From: Paenibacillus sp. FSL K6-1096
Lineage (GTDB): Bacteria; Bacillota; Bacilli; Paenibacillales; Paenibacillaceae
Direction: 5' to 3'
Assembly (NCBI RefSeq): GCF_037977055.1
Contig: NZ_CP150274.1
Span: 6,634,001 to 6,698,000, forward strand
DNA: 64,000 bases
Shown here: piece after piece, positions 51,744 to 61,760 of the stretch
Numbering within the stretch: the stretch's first letter is position 1
Layout of the letters: each line of letters opens with the position of its first letter
Translations under genes and position numbers: made by a program
Notes under the pieces: generated by a model
Seen by the model: only the letters and a program-made list of their open reading frames with translations
Told to the model about the DNA's origin: nothing
The model's database searches: none

Positions 51744-52667
51744 TTGAACGAGTTGGACGATATGAAGCGCAGCAGACCCTTACAGACTGCAGCCGATCCG
51801 GCTGATCAGGCTGGGAAGTGTGATCTGCACACGCATACACAGGCCTCTGACGGGATGCTGCCGCCGTCCGCCAATGTGCGGCTCGCTTCAGGGAAGGGGC
51901 TGGCTGCGGTAGCGATTACCGACCATGATACGGTCAGCGGGATTGCCGAAGCGCAGGCAGCAGGCCGGGAGTATGGTATTACAGTTGTTCCCGGGGTGGA
52001 GATCAGCACACGCGCGGACGGCAAGGAGATTCATATTCTCGGCTACTACATCGACACGGAGCAGGAGCTGCTGCTGTCCCGTCTGGAGCAGCAGCGGGAT
52101 ACCCGGCTGGCGCGCAATGAAGCAATCCTGGAGAAGCTGCGGAGCCTTGGCATCGGGATTACCCTGGAGCAGGTCCAGGCAGGTCTGGGGCGGGAGCTGA
52201 AGCCGGATGAGAGCATCGGCCGCCCGCATATCGCTGATGAGCTGGTCCGGCTGGGCGCGGCGTCCGATATGCGCGATGCGTTCGACCGGTATCTGGCGGA
52301 AGGTGCAGCGGCTTATGTGTCGCCTCCGCGCATCGCCCCGGACGAGGCCTGCCGCTGGATTCATGAAGCGGGCGGGGCGGCGGTCATGGCCCATCCGGGC
52401 ATTTACGGCGATGACGCGCTGGTACGCAGCATCCTGGAGCAGGGCGGCCTCGACGGCATCGAGGTCTATCATTCCGACCATGGCCCGGAGGAGCATCAGC
52501 GTTACCTGGCCCTGGCTGCGGAATTCGGGCTGGTGGTTACCGGCGGCTCCGACTTCCACGGGGAGCGGCAGGGCGTTGTCTTCCATGGGGACCTGGGCAG
52601 CGTGAATGTGCCTGCCGGGGTGCTGGAGCAGCTCCAGGCAGCCCGGGGCAAATACCGGAAGCTGTAA
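51744..52667 (+). CDS. PHP-domain phosphoesterase (TrpH/YciV-type)
   Basis: A 307-residue metal-dependent phosphoesterase. The PHP motifs appear in order: DLHTHTQASDG, ITDHDTVSG, PGVEIST, HILGY, MAHPG, and GSDFHG. Relatives such as RNase AM degrade 5'-phosphorylated nucleotides or RNA ends. The start is probably TTG at 51744, with GGAGGG six bases upstream; an ATG at 51765 is an alternative. It is followed by a terminator. Confidence 0.88.
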   Translation: MNELDDMKRSRPLQTAADPADQAGKCDLHTHTQASDGMLPPSANVRLASGKGLAAVAITDHDTVSGIAEAQAAGREYGITVVPGVEISTRADGKEIHILGYYIDTEQELLLSRLEQQRDTRLARNEAILEKLRSLGIGITLEQVQAGLGRELKPDESIGRPHIADELVRLGAASDMRDAFDRYLAEGAAAYVSPPRIAPDEACRWIHEAGGAAVMAHPGIYGDDALVRSILEQGGLDGIEVYHSDHGPEEHQRYLALAAEFGLVVTGGSDFHGERQGVVFHGDLGSVNVPAGVLEQLQAARGKYRKL

Positions 52668-52674
52668 ATTGAAA

Positions 52675-52717
52675 ACTCCGTACCCTCGGCGCAGTCGCCA
52701 CGGGTACGGAGTTTATT
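52675..52717 (+). terminator. terminator of the PHP gene
   Basis: ACTCCGTACCC and GGGTACGGAGT pair across 16 bases (which hold a second short helix), followed by TTATTTG. Confidence 0.7.
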
Positions 52718-52733
52718 TGTTGTTGAGGAAAAG

Positions 52734-52811
52734 GTATGCGGAAAACCGAACACAATTGGCTAGTGTGACAGATACGGGCGAATTGTATGCGAAAAACCGA
52801 ATACATTAGGC
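52734..52811. repeat. two copies of a 27-bp repeat at 51-bp spacing
   Basis: Copies at 52734-52760 and 52785-52811 agree at 23 of 27 positions (core GTATGCG-AAAACCGAA-ACA). Each begins GTATG and ends near (A/T)TACA(T/A)T-GGC. They lie in the 204-base gap between the PHP gene and rqcH, with no coding potential. Spacing and flanks resemble the array at 13.8 kb. Confidence 0.75.
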
Positions 52812-52871
52812 TCGCGCCAGAGCTCACGGGCCGGATGTATCCCGCCCAGAGAGCGGGGGATAAAGTATAGC

Positions 52872-54758
52872 TTAGCTCCGCAGCACGTTCGGCAGCTGCC
52901 TGATCCGCTCTTCATCCGGAGTGACGTACAGCGTGCGCTGGTGGTCATAGATGACGAAGCCCGGCTTCGCCCCGCTGGGCTTGCGGACGTAACGGATCAG
53001 GGTGCAGTCCACCGGCACGCTGCTGGACTGCTTGGCCTGGCTGTAATAAGCGGCAAGCTGGGCCGCTTCCTCCAGGGTGGCGTCGCCGAATTCTTCGCTG
53101 CGGATGACCACATGTGATCCCGGAATGTCCTTGGTATGCAGCCAGGTATCATTCGGGGAGGCCAGCCGGTTGGTGACATACTCATTTTGCAGATTATTTT
53201 TGCCGACATAGATGTCCACGCCTTCCGAGGAGGTGAACACCTGGAGGGTGGGACGGGCGGCTTTCTTTTTCTTCTTGTTCTTCTTGCTGCGGTCGCGTAA
53301 GTAACCCTGGCTGACCAGCTCCTCGCGGATCTCCTCAATGTCATTGAGCGAGGCATGGGCGAGCTGCTGAAGCAGCGTCTCCATGTACGCAATCTCCTCA
53401 TGGGTCTTCTGCAGCTGCTCACTGATGACCTTCAGGCTGTTCTTGTATTTGTTGTAGCGCTTGAAGTACCGCTGCGCGTTGTCGGTCGGGCTTAACAGCG
53501 GATCAAGCGGAATGGTAATCTCCGCCTGGTCCTCATCATAGTAGTTCACTAAGCGGGCTTCCTTGTCGCCCTTGTTCAGGGTGTGCAGGGAGGCGAACAG
53601 CAGCTCTCCCCAAATGCGGAACTGGTCGGCATCGCCTGCCTCCGCCAGATCCCGCTCCAGATTGGCCAGCTTCTTGATATTCTTGCTGCGCTCGTTGCCG
53701 AGAAAGCGGATGAGGTCGCTGACCCGCTGCTTGACGGTATCCTTCTCCGCCTTGTCCCCGTAGTAATCCTCCAGACACTCGCTGATCGTGCCGTAATGCT
53801 TCACTTTCCCGCCCATACTACTAAGCGGAACCGCCGAGAAGATGGGCTTGCTCTTGGCATTCAGGCCGGACACCGGGGTGAAGATCTGCTTCCTGACAGG
53901 TTCCATCACCGAATCGAAGGCCTGCCATAGCTGCTCCGGCTTGCCGGTCACATCGCTGAATACCTCTGCCGCTCCTGTCAGCTCTTTGTACCGGTGGATG
54001 ACTTCACCGGCGATCAGCGGACTCAGGCCGCTGAAGGCATGGACCATCCATCCGGCCGGGTTGGCGGATGGGGCGGGGCCGCCGGAGCCGTCCGGCTTGG
54101 CCGGTTCCAGCGAGGCGAGCAGCGACGCGATCTCGCCCTCAATCATATCCTCCTCCGGCTCCTCCGGATGCTCGGCGGCCCGGCGGGCCGCCTCTTCCGC
54201 TGAAGCCATCAGAGCCAGGAAATCGGGCTCACTGATCTCCAGCGGATTCAGCTTATGCTGCTGCGGCGGCTCGGTATAGACCGCGCCGGGCATGACCACC
54301 CGGTAGCTGCTGATGGACGGGGTGACATGATGAATACCGTCGATAATGCTACCTGTGGCCAGCTCGGTCAGAATGATGTTGCTGTGGCGTCCCATAAGCT
54401 CGATGATGATTTTTTTGGCCGAGACATCCCCCAGCTCATCCCGGGTTCTGACCGTGATATGGATAATCCGCTCCAGTCCGACCTGGGTAATGCTCTCGAT
54501 GGTGCCGCCCTCGCAATGCTTGCGCAGCAGCATACAGAACATCGGTGCTTCCGCAGGGTTGATGCTGCTCCGCTCCGTCAGATGAAGCCGGGGATAAGTC
54601 GGATTTGCCGACAGCAGCAGCTTGCCGCCGCCGCCCGCACCGCGCAGGGTGAAGATGAGATCATGTGTGTCGGGTTGATATATTTTGCTGATGCGTGCAC
54701 CGATGAAGGATTGCAGCTCATGCACGATCGCCCGGGTAACGATGCCGTCTAATGCCAT
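52872..54758 (-). CDS. rqcH: ribosome quality control protein RqcH (NFACT, Rqc2 homologue)
   Basis: A 628-residue protein of the NFACT family, which binds stalled 50S subunits and recruits tRNA-Ala to add alanine tails. The NFACT-N region (about 1-190), a long middle with helix-hairpin-helix and coiled coil (about 270-480), and the NFACT-R domain (about 490-610, GKNNLQNEYVTNRLA and DIPGSHVVI) are all present. At the known tRNA-contact pair (Asp97-Arg98 in B. subtilis) it has Glu96-Arg97. A low-complexity acidic insertion lies near 185-225. GAGAACG is upstream. It is divergent from a YloB-type ATPase, as in B. subtilis. Confidence 0.92.
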   Translation of the reverse strand: MALDGIVTRAIVHELQSFIGARISKIYQPDTHDLIFTLRGAGGGGKLLLSANPTYPRLHLTERSSINPAEAPMFCMLLRKHCEGGTIESITQVGLERIIHITVRTRDELGDVSAKKIIIELMGRHSNIILTELATGSIIDGIHHVTPSISSYRVVMPGAVYTEPPQQHKLNPLEISEPDFLALMASAEEAARRAAEHPEEPEEDMIEGEIASLLASLEPAKPDGSGGPAPSANPAGWMVHAFSGLSPLIAGEVIHRYKELTGAAEVFSDVTGKPEQLWQAFDSVMEPVRKQIFTPVSGLNAKSKPIFSAVPLSSMGGKVKHYGTISECLEDYYGDKAEKDTVKQRVSDLIRFLGNERSKNIKKLANLERDLAEAGDADQFRIWGELLFASLHTLNKGDKEARLVNYYDEDQAEITIPLDPLLSPTDNAQRYFKRYNKYKNSLKVISEQLQKTHEEIAYMETLLQQLAHASLNDIEEIREELVSQGYLRDRSKKNKKKKKAARPTLQVFTSSEGVDIYVGKNNLQNEYVTNRLASPNDTWLHTKDIPGSHVVIRSEEFGDATLEEAAQLAAYYSQAKQSSSVPVDCTLIRYVRKPSGAKPGFVIYDHQRTLYVTPDEERIRQLPNVLRS

Positions 54759-54951
54759 AATTACGTTCTCCTGTCGCCTGAATAATTAAGATACTTCCTC
54801 TATGATGCCACACTTTCCCCGGTTCGCGCAAAAGGAGAAGCCCGGATTCGGTGATAATTTGGGACGGCCCTGAATACACTTGGACATGAACAGGTGGAAA
54901 AGCTGTGCGCCGCCGGAAGTCAAGAAACGACCGGGAGGGGAAAGATGAATC

Positions 54952-57762
54952 ATGGAACAAAAAAGCTGGCACCGGCTCGGTGCTGAGGAGCTGCAGGAGA
55001 TGTTCGGCGTCCAGCCGGCTGTGGGGCTGAGCGCCGAGGACGCCGCCGCAAGACGCAAAGAGAGCGGGTACAATGAGCTGTCTGAGGGCAAAAGGGTATC
55101 CCCCTTTACACTGCTCCTCAACCAGTTCAAGGATTTCATGGTGCTGGTGCTGATGGGAGCGACCCTGGTATCCGGCCTGCTCGGCGAATATCTGGACGCC
55201 ATCACGATTATTGCAATTATTCTGCTCAACGGGGTGCTCGGCTTCGTGCAGGAATTCCGTGCCGAGCGCTCGCTGCGGGCGCTGAAGCAGCTCTCTGCCC
55301 CGACGGCCAAGGTGCTGCGCGGCGGGAAGCAGGAGGTGCTGCCGGCCAGGATGCTGGTTCCCGGAGACATCGTGCTGCTGGAGAGCGGAGACCGGATTCC
55401 GGCGGATGTCCGCTGGCTGCAGTGCAGCGCTCTCTATGCTGAAGAGTCGGCGCTGACCGGGGAATCGCTGCCGGTCTCCAAGCACGCCCAGGCCATCTAT
55501 GCCGAGGAGATTCCGCTGGGCGACCAGAAGAATATCGGCTTCATGGGCACGATGGTGACACGGGGCACCGGCCGGGCCGTGGTCATCCGCACCGGAATGG
55601 ATACCGAGATGGGCAAGATTGCTGATCTGATCCAGAATACGGAGTCCCAGGAGACTCCGCTGCAGCACCGCCTGGAGCAGCTCGGCAAGATTCTGATCTA
55701 CGTCTCGCTGGGACTGACTATTGTTGTGGTCCTGGCCGGAATTCTGCATGGCCAGCCGGCAACGGCAATGTTCCTGGCAGGGGTGAGTCTGGCGGTGGCC
55801 GCTATTCCCGAGGGCCTTCCGGCGATTGTAACAATCGCCCTGGCGCTGGGCGTGCAGCGGATGATCAAGCGTAAGGCGATTGTCCGCAAGCTGCCTTCGG
55901 TGGAGACGCTGGGCTGCGCTTCGGTCATCTGCTCGGATAAGACCGGAACGCTCACACAGAACAAAATGACAGTTACCCGGCTGTGGAATGCCGGCCGGAC
56001 GCTTGAGGTGACAGGGGAAGGCTATGCCCCGGTGGGTCAGGTAATGCAGAAGGGCAGACCGGTCGATCTCAAGAACGACCAGAGCCTGCGGCGGATGCTT
56101 CAGGTGGGGGCACTGTGCAGCAATGCCGAGATTTATGAGAGCATCACAGATACGCGCGCCAAGAAGAAGGGCAAGGGGGCAGAGGCAGACAAGGCGGCTA
56201 ATCCCCAATCCGTCTGGGAGCTGAAGGGCGATCCGACCGAGGGGGCGCTGGTGGCCTTATCCGCCAAAATGGGCCTGACCGCCCAAACGCTCGCCGTCAC
56301 GTATACCCGGGAGACCGAGTTCCCCTTCGACTCCGAGCGCAAGCTGATGTCTGTCATCGTGAGCCATCCCGGCGGGCGGATGATCTGCACCAAAGGCGCG
56401 CCGGATGTGCTGCTGAATAACTGCACCTATATGCTGTGGGAGGGCGCTGTAGTGCCGTGCACGCCGACCCTGCGCCAGAAGGTGCTGGAGGCCAATGAAG
56501 AGATGGCCTCGGGTGCGCTGCGCGTGCTCGGCATGGCCTACCGCGATCTGCGCAGCGGCGAGAGTGCGGCCAGCGAGAAGGAGGCGGAGAGCCAACTGGT
56601 GTTCATAGGGCTGGCCGGGATGATTGACCCGCCGCGCAAGGAGGTGCGCGATGCGATCAGCGTCACCCGCCGCGCCGGCATCAAGACGGTGATGATTACC
56701 GGCGACCACGGGACAACCGCCGAGGCGATTGCCCATCAGCTCGGCATTCTGCCGCGAGGCGGCACGGTCCTTACCGGCAGCCAGCTTACCCGGATGGACG
56801 ATGATGCGCTCGACAAGGTATCGGACAATGTCTTCGTCTATGCCCGGGTATCGCCCGAGCATAAGCTGCGGATTGTGAAGTCGCTGCAGCGTCACGGTCA
56901 TGTCGTAGCGATGACCGGCGATGGCGTGAACGATGCGCCGGCGATCAAGGCAGCCGACATCGGGATCTCGATGGGCATCACCGGAACGGATGTCACGAAG
57001 GAAGCATCGGCTCTGGTTCTCGGAGACGACAACTTCTCGACGATTGTGGCGGCTATAGAAGAGGGCCGGAATATCTATGAGAACATCCGCAAGTTCATCC
57101 GCTACCTGCTGGCCTCGAATGTCGGGGAGATTCTGACCATGTTCTTTGCGATGATGCTGGGCCTGCCGCTGCCGCTGGTGCCTATCCAGATTCTCTGGGT
57201 CAATCTGGTCACTGACGGCCTGCCTGCCATGGCGCTGGGGGTGGACCAGCCGGAGAAGGACCTGATGGAGCACAAGCCGCGCGGGGCGAAGGAGAATATC
57301 TTTGCCCGGCGTCTGGGCTGGAAGATTATCAGCCGCGGGCTGCTGATCGGCATCTGCACGCTGGCCGCCTTCTGGATCACGCTGCGGATCGCTCCGGGAA
57401 GCGCCGGGCAGCTGGTCCGGGCGCAGTCAGTCGCTTTTGCCACACTGGTTATGGCCCAGCTCATTCATGTCTTCGACTGCCGCAGCTCCCGGTCCGTCTT
57501 CTACCGGAATCCGTTCCAGAACAAATATCTGGTGCTGGCCGTGCTGTCCTCCGTCCTGCTGATGCTGGCGGTTATGTATGTGCCTGCGCTGCAGCCGGTG
57601 TTCAAGACCGTTCCGCTCACCTTCCGCGAATGGTGTCTGGTGCTGGTGATGGCCGGCATCCCGACCTTCCTGATGGGGGCAGGCAGCGTCTGGGGCGGCA
57701 AGAAGAACCGCAGCCGCAGCGGCGGCCGCCAGATGATAAAAAGTACAAAGTTTTCAGCATAA
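54952..57762 (+). CDS. yloB: P-type Ca2+ ATPase (YloB-like)
   Basis: A 936-residue P2A-type cation pump. The phosphorylation site is [12 protein letters not shown] (about 330), preceded by the ion-binding AAIPEGLPA in TM4. The actuator motif is LTGES, and the hinge motif reads GDGVNDAPA. Ten membrane segments are expected. A basic Arg/Lys tail ends the protein. It should export Ca2+ using ATP; in B. subtilis YloB acts in spore metal handling. GGGAGGGG precedes the ATG at 54952. An antiporter gene for the same ion lies at 36.3 kb. Confidence 0.9.
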   Translation: MEQKSWHRLGAEELQEMFGVQPAVGLSAEDAAARRKESGYNELSEGKRVSPFTLLLNQFKDFMVLVLMGATLVSGLLGEYLDAITIIAIILLNGVLGFVQEFRAERSLRALKQLSAPTAKVLRGGKQEVLPARMLVPGDIVLLESGDRIPADVRWLQCSALYAEESALTGESLPVSKHAQAIYAEEIPLGDQKNIGFMGTMVTRGTGRAVVIRTGMDTEMGKIADLIQNTESQETPLQHRLEQLGKILIYVSLGLTIVVVLAGILHGQPATAMFLAGVSLAVAAIPEGLPAIVTIALALGVQRMIKRKAIVRKLPSVETLGCASVICSDKTGTLTQNKMTVTRLWNAGRTLEVTGEGYAPVGQVMQKGRPVDLKNDQSLRRMLQVGALCSNAEIYESITDTRAKKKGKGAEADKAANPQSVWELKGDPTEGALVALSAKMGLTAQTLAVTYTRETEFPFDSERKLMSVIVSHPGGRMICTKGAPDVLLNNCTYMLWEGAVVPCTPTLRQKVLEANEEMASGALRVLGMAYRDLRSGESAASEKEAESQLVFIGLAGMIDPPRKEVRDAISVTRRAGIKTVMITGDHGTTAEAIAHQLGILPRGGTVLTGSQLTRMDDDALDKVSDNVFVYARVSPEHKLRIVKSLQRHGHVVAMTGDGVNDAPAIKAADIGISMGITGTDVTKEASALVLGDDNFSTIVAAIEEGRNIYENIRKFIRYLLASNVGEILTMFFAMMLGLPLPLVPIQILWVNLVTDGLPAMALGVDQPEKDLMEHKPRGAKENIFARRLGWKIISRGLLIGICTLAAFWITLRIAPGSAGQLVRAQSVAFATLVMAQLIHVFDCRSSRSVFYRNPFQNKYLVLAVLSSVLLMLAVMYVPALQPVFKTVPLTFREWCLVLVMAGIPTFLMGAGSVWGGKKNRSRSGGRQMIKSTKFSA

Positions 57763-57873
57763 AATCAATAGCGTCACGCCCTCCTATAAGGTATGCTGGT
57801 GTCACTGAGAAGCTTGGTTTATGATAGATCAGGCATGCGATGAAGCAGATTACTTATAGGAGTGGACTTAACC

Positions 57874-58710
57874 ATGGAATTTACCAAAATGCACGGGCTG
57901 GGCAATGACTTCATTATCGTATTCGGCGAGCAGGAGCTGCCGGCAAATGCCGCAGAGCTGGCCGTCAAGCTGTGCAACCGGTTCTTCGGCATCGGCGCGG
58001 ACGGACTGGTATACATTCTCCCTTCAGAGCGCGGCGATTATATGATGCGCATTATGAATTCCGACGGCTCGGAAGCGGAGCAGTGCGGCAATGCAATCCG
58101 CTGTGTTTCCAAATATGTATATGAACACGGGCTGGTGGAATCGGAGCAAATTGTCATTGAGACGATTGGTGCCGGAGAACAAAAGGTATCCCTGAAGGTG
58201 CGGGACGGAGTAGTTGAGAGTGTGACGGTGGATATGGGCGAGCCGGTTCTGTCGGGACCGCAGATTCCGGTAGCGGTCGATGCGGAGCCGGTCCTGGACC
58301 AGCCGGTTGAAGTAGACGGAACCGCATTCCGCTTCACGGCGGTGTCCATGGGCAATCCCCATGCTGTAATCTATGTAGACGATGCGGTCTCCTTCGACCT
58401 CACCACTTGGGGGCCGAAGCTTGAGGTACATCCGCTCTTCCCGCGCAAAGTGAACGTAGAGTTCGCCACTGTGAAGGACCGCGGCCACGTGGATATGCGC
58501 GTCTGGGAACGCGGCGCCGGGCCAACTCTGGCCTGCGGTACCGGAGCCTGTGCCACGCTCGTCTCCTCTGTGCTGAACGGGGTAACCGACCGTTCGGCAG
58601 TCATCAGCCTGAAGGGCGGCGACCTGTTCATCGAATGGAGCGAGACAGACAATCATGTCTACATGACGGGTCCTGCCCAGGTAGTATATACCGGCTCGGT
58701 GGATATCTGA
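57874..58710 (+). CDS. dapF: diaminopimelate epimerase
   Basis: A 278-residue cofactor-free epimerase that interconverts LL- and meso-diaminopimelate, for lysine and peptidoglycan. The two catalytic cysteines sit in EQCGNAIRC (about residue 73) and LACGTGACAT (about 220); the family start FTKMHGLGNDF and MGNPHAV are also intact. AGGAGTGG lies nine bases before the ATG at 57874. It is a single gene, terminated before the ger operon. Confidence 0.95.
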   Translation: MEFTKMHGLGNDFIIVFGEQELPANAAELAVKLCNRFFGIGADGLVYILPSERGDYMMRIMNSDGSEAEQCGNAIRCVSKYVYEHGLVESEQIVIETIGAGEQKVSLKVRDGVVESVTVDMGEPVLSGPQIPVAVDAEPVLDQPVEVDGTAFRFTAVSMGNPHAVIYVDDAVSFDLTTWGPKLEVHPLFPRKVNVEFATVKDRGHVDMRVWERGAGPTLACGTGACATLVSSVLNGVTDRSAVISLKGGDLFIEWSETDNHVYMTGPAQVVYTGSVDI

Positions 58711-58750
58711 GCCTGGAAGCCGTACCGGCAATAGCATACAGCTTATGCGA

Positions 58751-58780
58751 TCCCCTGCAAGCAACTTGCAGGGGATTTGT
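58751..58780 (+). terminator. terminator of dapF
   Basis: TCCCCTGCAAG-CAA-CTTGCAGGGGA, followed by TTTGTTG. Confidence 0.7.
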
Positions 58781-58816
58781 TGTGTCCGGACGGGAGAGGA
58801 CATGTGGAAGGCCAGC

Positions 58817-58847
58817 CGAATAATGGCAGGGATATCCGCGAATAATA
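58817..58847 (+). promoter_or_regulatory. candidate sigma-G-like promoter of the ger operon
   Basis: CGAATA, 17 bases, GAATAATA resembles the forespore pattern (TGAATA / CATAMTA). It sits 32 bases before the gerA ATG. It is a visual match only. Confidence 0.35.
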
Positions 58848-58879
58848 GAACCTTGGATGAAACAGGGGGAGGGGCGGAT

Positions 58880-60544
58880 ATGAAGCCACGTGCAAACCGC
58901 AAAGTACAGACAGCAGGAGCAGGCTCCGCCGCAGGAGGGCAGGCGGATAAGGCTCCTCGTGAACTTGCCGATACCGTATCTCAGAGTCTGGTCAATATTC
59001 AAACTGAGCTGGCCGGCAGCCCGGATCTCAAAATCCGCAGAATCCGCACGGGCGGAGAGCACGGGACAGAGGCGGCCGCTGTCCACTTAAGCGGACTGGC
59101 TGACCCTGCGGCTGTGAATGAATTCGTCATGGGATCATTGCTGGGCCATAGCGGTGACCTGTCCCAAGGCACACCGGCGGGGAGCGGGGAAGATTGCCCT
59201 GACGCCTCAGGTAACGAAGATCCACTGCCCCGGCTCATCCTCAGCCGCGCGCTGGAGATCGGGGATGCCGAGCTGCAGGAGGACTGGACGGAGCTGATGC
59301 TGGCCATTCTGTCGGGGGACACAGTGATTCTGCTGGAGGGCTGCCAGGCAGCGATTGTATGCGGGACCCGCGGCGGGGAACAGCGGGCAGTCAGTGAACC
59401 TTCCTCCCAGCTTGTGATCCGGGGACCGAAGGACGGGTTCGTGGAGTCGGCAGCGACGAATATCTCACTGATCCGCCGCAGAATCCGCTCCTCCAAGCTT
59501 CACCTGGAGGCGTTGAAGCTGGGGTCTGAGACACGGACCCATGTCGTGCTGATGTATATGAAGGGAATCGCCAGGGAGGATCTGATCCGGGAGGCCAGGA
59601 AGCGGCTTACGCAGATTCAGCTTGATGAGGTGCTGGAGTCGGGCTACATTGAAGAAATGATCCAGGACAAGACGTTTACGCCTTTTCCGACCATCTTCAA
59701 TACCGAGCGGCCGGACGTGGCGGCAGGCAATCTGCTGGAGGGCCGGGTCATTGTGATTGTAGACGGCACTCCGTTTGTGCTGATTCTTCCGGCGGTATTC
59801 ACGCAGTTCTTTCAATCTGCCGAGGATTATTCCCAGCGGTTCGATATTGTGATCCTGATGCGCCTGGTACGCTATTTAAGCTTCCTGGTGCTGATTCTGG
59901 GCCCTTCCGTGTACCTTGCGCTTACTACCTATCATTATGAGATGATTCCGACCACGCTGCTGATCAATCTGCTCTCGCAGCGGGAGAATGTGCCGTTTCC
60001 GGCCTTTGTGGAGCTGCTGCTGATGGAGACCGCTTTTGAAATTCTGCGTGAAGCAGGGGTGCGGATGCCGCGGGCCATCGGGCAGACCGTCTCGGTCGTT
60101 GGGGCGCTTATTCTCGGAACGGCGGTTGTAGAGGCGGGGATCATTACACCTATTATGGTTATCGTTGTGGCTCTGACCGGGATCGCCAGCTTTGCCATCC
60201 CGGCGTATGACATGGCGATAGCCGGACGGATTATCCGGTTTGCTTTTCTAATCATGGCGAGTCTGTTCGGCTTCTATGGCATTACCTTGGGGTTAATCCT
60301 GCTGGTGGCTCATATGAACAGCCTGCGCTCCTACGGTGTCCCTTATCTGTTCCCTGTCATTCCGCTATCCGTCAAGGGGTTAAAGGATACGTTCCTCAGG
60401 CTGCCGCTCTGGGTAATCGGGCCGAATAAGCCTCCCGAGCAGATGCGTAAAGAGCTGCCCCAATATGCACAGCTGACTACCGGACATCAAGAGAATATGG
60501 CCCCGCTCATCCGCAGGACGGAGGAGGAAGGACATGAAGAGTAG
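58880..60544 (+). CDS. spore germination receptor subunit GerA-type (A subunit)
   Basis: A 554-residue GerA family protein. A hydrophilic N-terminal domain (about 1-290) is followed by five or six membrane helices (about 310-480) and a hydrophilic tail. The conserved KDGFVESAATNISLIRRRI (cut: GFVESAATNISLIRRRI) and VFTQFFQSAEDY regions match. It is the largest subunit of a nutrient-germinant receptor in the spore inner membrane. GGGGGAGGGG precedes the ATG at 58880. The order A-C-B of this operon differs from gerAA-AB-AC. Confidence 0.9.
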   Translation: MKPRANRKVQTAGAGSAAGGQADKAPRELADTVSQSLVNIQTELAGSPDLKIRRIRTGGEHGTEAAAVHLSGLADPAAVNEFVMGSLLGHSGDLSQGTPAGSGEDCPDASGNEDPLPRLILSRALEIGDAELQEDWTELMLAILSGDTVILLEGCQAAIVCGTRGGEQRAVSEPSSQLVIRGPKDGFVESAATNISLIRRRIRSSKLHLEALKLGSETRTHVVLMYMKGIAREDLIREARKRLTQIQLDEVLESGYIEEMIQDKTFTPFPTIFNTERPDVAAGNLLEGRVIVIVDGTPFVLILPAVFTQFFQSAEDYSQRFDIVILMRLVRYLSFLVLILGPSVYLALTTYHYEMIPTTLLINLLSQRENVPFPAFVELLLMETAFEILREAGVRMPRAIGQTVSVVGALILGTAVVEAGIITPIMVIVVALTGIASFAIPAYDMAIAGRIIRFAFLIMASLFGFYGITLGLILLVAHMNSLRSYGVPYLFPVIPLSVKGLKDTFLRLPLWVIGPNKPPEQMRKELPQYAQLTTGHQENMAPLIRRTEEEGHEE

Positions 60545-61730
60545 AGCGTGCTGCCTGATCCTTCTGCTGGCACTTCAAGCGCTGCTCTCCGGCTGCTGGG
60601 ACAGTGTGGAGCTGAACCGGCGGGCCATTGTCTCGGGAGTAGCCATCGACAGGGGGGATACCGAAGCTGACAAGTACAGGCTGTCGTTTCAGGTGATTGT
60701 GGCAGAGGAAATATCGGGGGAGAAGAGCCGGGGAATCTCCCCGGTTGCAGTGTATACAGGGGTAGGGCGGAGCATGTTTGAGGCGCTTGCGGATGCTTCC
60801 CGCCAGACGGCGCGCTTGCTGTCACTGGGACATATCAGAGTGCTGGTAATCTCCGAGACGTTCGCCCGCGAAGGGATTAAGGACATCCTGGATGTCTTGG
60901 AGCGCGAGAGCGATGCCCGGCTGAACAGCATGGTCTTCATCTCCAAGGGGCAGCCTGCGCATGAATTAATGTCTACGATGACGGTATTCAGCAAGATTCC
61001 TGCCAATGATCTGGTGGAGAAGCTGGAGACAACCTCCAAGCAGTTCGGTTATAACTTCCAGATGGCGGTTGATGATGTCATCCGGGGCATTCAGATCAGG
61101 GGCGGCGGTCCGGTAATCAACGGCGTTTTTACCACCGGAGACCGGGAGCAGGCAGGGAGCAATGAGAACCTGAAGAGCATTGTCCCCCGGTCGATCCTCA
61201 GAGTCTCCGCGCTTGCCGCCTTCAAGGATGATAAGCTGAAGGGCTGGCTTACAGGCGATGCTGCGCTGGGCACCGGTCTGCTGCACAACCGGATCAAAGA
61301 TTTCCCGAGCCTGATCCGCGATCGGAGGGGCGGTTATCTGGCCTTCAATGTGTATCAGTCCCAGCTCGCGCTGAAGGTCCGGTCCAGGGACCCGGAGCAT
61401 CCTGTCTTTACCGTGCGGATCACCCAGCAGGCTGCGCTGAAGGAGTCTCCCAATACACTCGACCTGACATCACCGGAGGTGCTGGATGAGCTGTCGGAGC
61501 AGCTGGCTGAAGAGACCGTCAGGAAGCTTAAGACGGCTGTGACCTCCGCCCGGGAATTCAGGAGCGATATTCTCGGCTTCGGCCAGGCGCTGCAGCGGGG
61601 GAATCCGCAAGGCTGGAAGAAGGTCAGGGATCATTGGGAGGATGTGTTTGCCCGCTGTACCGTGAACTATGAGGCCGATGTAGTCATCCGGCATACCGAT
61701 ATGCGCAGCAATTCTTTTCAAATCAACTAG
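60534..61730 (+). CDS. spore germination receptor lipoprotein (Ger(x)C type, C subunit)
   Basis: A 398-residue lipoprotein. A signal peptide ends at the lipobox LLSGC (about residue 20), followed by the Ger(x)C fold with CWDSVELNRRAIVSG and LGHIRVLVISETFAREG. It is the C subunit that sits outside the inner membrane and is diacylated in spores. The gene overlaps the A subunit gene by 11 bases, with GGAGGAAGG upstream. Confidence 0.92.
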   Translation: MKSRACCLILLLALQALLSGCWDSVELNRRAIVSGVAIDRGDTEADKYRLSFQVIVAEEISGEKSRGISPVAVYTGVGRSMFEALADASRQTARLLSLGHIRVLVISETFAREGIKDILDVLERESDARLNSMVFISKGQPAHELMSTMTVFSKIPANDLVEKLETTSKQFGYNFQMAVDDVIRGIQIRGGGPVINGVFTTGDREQAGSNENLKSIVPRSILRVSALAAFKDDKLKGWLTGDAALGTGLLHNRIKDFPSLIRDRRGGYLAFNVYQSQLALKVRSRDPEHPVFTVRITQQAALKESPNTLDLTSPEVLDELSEQLAEETVRKLKTAVTSAREFRSDILGFGQALQRGNPQGWKKVRDHWEDVFARCTVNYEADVVIRHTDMRSNSFQIN

Positions 61731-61760
61731 CCTTAAGCTGGACAGGAGGTTCGATAGTAT

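Noticed and set aside
54718-56208. Open frame antisense to the Ca2+ ATPase
   Set aside because: It overlaps invariant P-type ATPase motifs on the + strand and resembles no protein family.
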